In this document: piece by piece, positions 63,303 through 64,000 of the stretch
Position numbering within the stretch: position 1 is the stretch's first letter
Layout of the letters: every line of letters begins with the position of its first letter
DNA from: Micromonospora antibiotica
Lineage (GTDB): Bacteria; Actinomycetota; Actinomycetes; Mycobacteriales; Micromonosporaceae
Reading direction: 5' to 3'
Length of the DNA stretch: 64,000 nucleotides
Assembly: GCF_017599305.1 (NCBI RefSeq)
Contig: NZ_JAGFWR010000006.1
Span: forward strand, 186,001-250,000
The notes under the pieces: generated by a model
What the model was told of the DNA's origin: nothing
What the model saw: only the letters and a program-made list of their open reading frames with translations
The model's database searches: none
Made by a program: the position numbers and the translations under genes

Positions 63303-64000
63303 TCAGGTCGACGCGGCCGTGGTCGGGGTGTCGGCCGCCCGCAGCCACGTTGCCCGTAGCAGGTCGGCGGCCCGGTCGGCGGCGATGTCGGGTTGCTCGG
63401 CCAGTAGCGCGAAGAACCGGACCAGGGCGGCACCGACCGGAGCGGCGGCCGGCAGCACCTCGGGGTCGTGGTGGACGGTCACCTCGGGCTGCTCGGCCGA
63501 CCACGTCACCGCCAGGTGCAGCGCGTTGTGGGCGGGGAAACCGCGCCGACCTGCGGGCGGGCGTACGCTGCCGCGCAGCAGCCGGCCCGCCGGGCCGATC
63601 GTGGCGTTGCCCAGCGTGACGGTGGGTTCCGCCGCCACCACGTTGAGCACGAGCCGACGCCGTTCCCGCAGGGCTTCCACCCCACCGAAGTCGGTGAGCC
63701 ACTGGCCGAGCAGCGGCGGCGCGGCGGCGTTGACGGCGGTGAGAGCACGGACATGGTCGGCGAGCGAGGCGGACGCAGGGTGGCCCGGTGGCACGCTCAC
63801 CACCGCCTCGTGCAGCGCGCCGGGCACCTCGACGCTCTCCCGGGTCCACCGGCCGCCCCGCGCGTACAGCACCGGGACGTCCGCGTCGGCCCAGAGTTCC
63901 AGCAGGAACGACAGGGCCGCCAGGAGCAGACCGGAGCCAGTCGCGCCGGTGAGGTCCCGGCCGTACCGGATGGCCCGGGTGGTTGCGCCGTCGAGCCGCA
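63303..64000 (-). CDS. NRPS condensation-like domain, C-terminal half (truncated by window end)
   Basis: The frame is open to the window edge, and the first visible residues (DGATTRAIRYGRDLTGATG) are in the middle of a condensation domain. Later HNALHLAVTW and the C-terminal helical part (ALVRFFALLAEQPDI, then DLLRATWL) fit the acceptor half of NRPS C domains. The gene begins outside the window, so whether it is a stand-alone C domain or part of a larger NRPS cannot be seen. An EntS-like exporter follows directly. Confidence 0.65.
   Translation of the reverse strand, partial: RLDGATTRAIRYGRDLTGATGSGLLLAALSFLLELWADADVPVLYARGGRWTRESVEVPGALHEAVVSVPPGHPASASLADHVRALTAVNAAAPPLLGQWLTDFGGVEALRERRRLVLNVVAAEPTVTLGNATIGPAGRLLRGSVRPPAGRRGFPAHNALHLAVTWSAEQPEVTVHHDPEVLPAAAPVGAALVRFFALLAEQPDIAADRAADLLRATWLRAADTPTTAAST

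Overview
The window is high-GC DNA with strong G/C bias at third codon positions, many GTG starts and dense short gene overlaps. Together with the gene families (SARP, ROK and LacI regulators, Tat-exported enzymes, CBM2-linked cellulase, HelD/HelR-like ATPase) this points to an actinomycete, most likely Micromonosporaceae (Micromonospora-like). That placement is inferred from gene content. I saw no tRNA, rRNA, CRISPR array or complete insertion sequence.

Layout. 0-5.6 kb: a truncated ROK regulator, a LacI-type sensor domain without its DNA-binding head, a secreted CBM2-GH5 cellulase and a secreted DUF1996 protein. 5.8-12.2 kb: a divergent locus (epimerase plus membrane glycosyltransferase-like protein on the minus strand; GT2, DUF2064, methyltransferase, membrane molybdopterin oxidoreductase and a small membrane protein on the plus strand). 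Nearly every internal junction is a 4-base GTGA overlap, and I know of no described pathway for it. A 20-bp motif occurs twice in its divergent promoter and once upstream of the DUF1996 gene. 12.2-15.7 kb: a sugar ABC importer whose two permeases are fused into one protein. 16-23.6 kb: small membrane and zinc-finger proteins, two alpha/beta hydrolases, a WYL regulator, a secreted GH43 arabinanase and a HelR/HelD-like RNA polymerase-recycling ATPase.

23.7-31.8 kb is a compact operon (LacI, solute-binding protein, two permeases, YicI-type GH31 alpha-xylosidase, GH1 beta-glucosidase) that reads as xyloglucan-oligosaccharide uptake and breakdown, with tandem LacI operators at its promoter. With the GH5, GH43, PL3 pectate lyase (47.4 kb) and xylulokinase (45.8 kb) it indicates a plant-biomass degrader.

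32.3-36.2 kb holds a YczE-like membrane protein, a divergent pair of DUF2690-like proteins (one secreted, one a membrane-anchored HTH protein) and a secreted three-repeat protein of unknown function, next to a large SARP/NB-ARC/TPR regulator (36.4-39.5 kb). 39.6-44.2 kb is an oleA-oleBC-oleD operon for long-chain olefin synthesis. 44.3-54.7 kb is more disturbed: an SDR remnant, a decayed secreted hydrolase, an IS5-like transposase scar and a frameshifted aldo/keto reductase. It also carries intact genes, including a GntR (YtrA-like)/membrane-protein operon with two matched operators and a MerR regulator.

54.9-64 kb: a DUF6745-like protein, a minus-strand operon of acyl-CoA dehydrogenase-like, PIG-L deacetylase, NodS-like methyltransferase and GT2 (probably modification of a glycolipid or acylated sugar; substrate unknown), a CPBP protease cotranscribed with a two-component system, and an MFS exporter next to the truncated C-terminal half of an NRPS condensation-like domain at the window edge.
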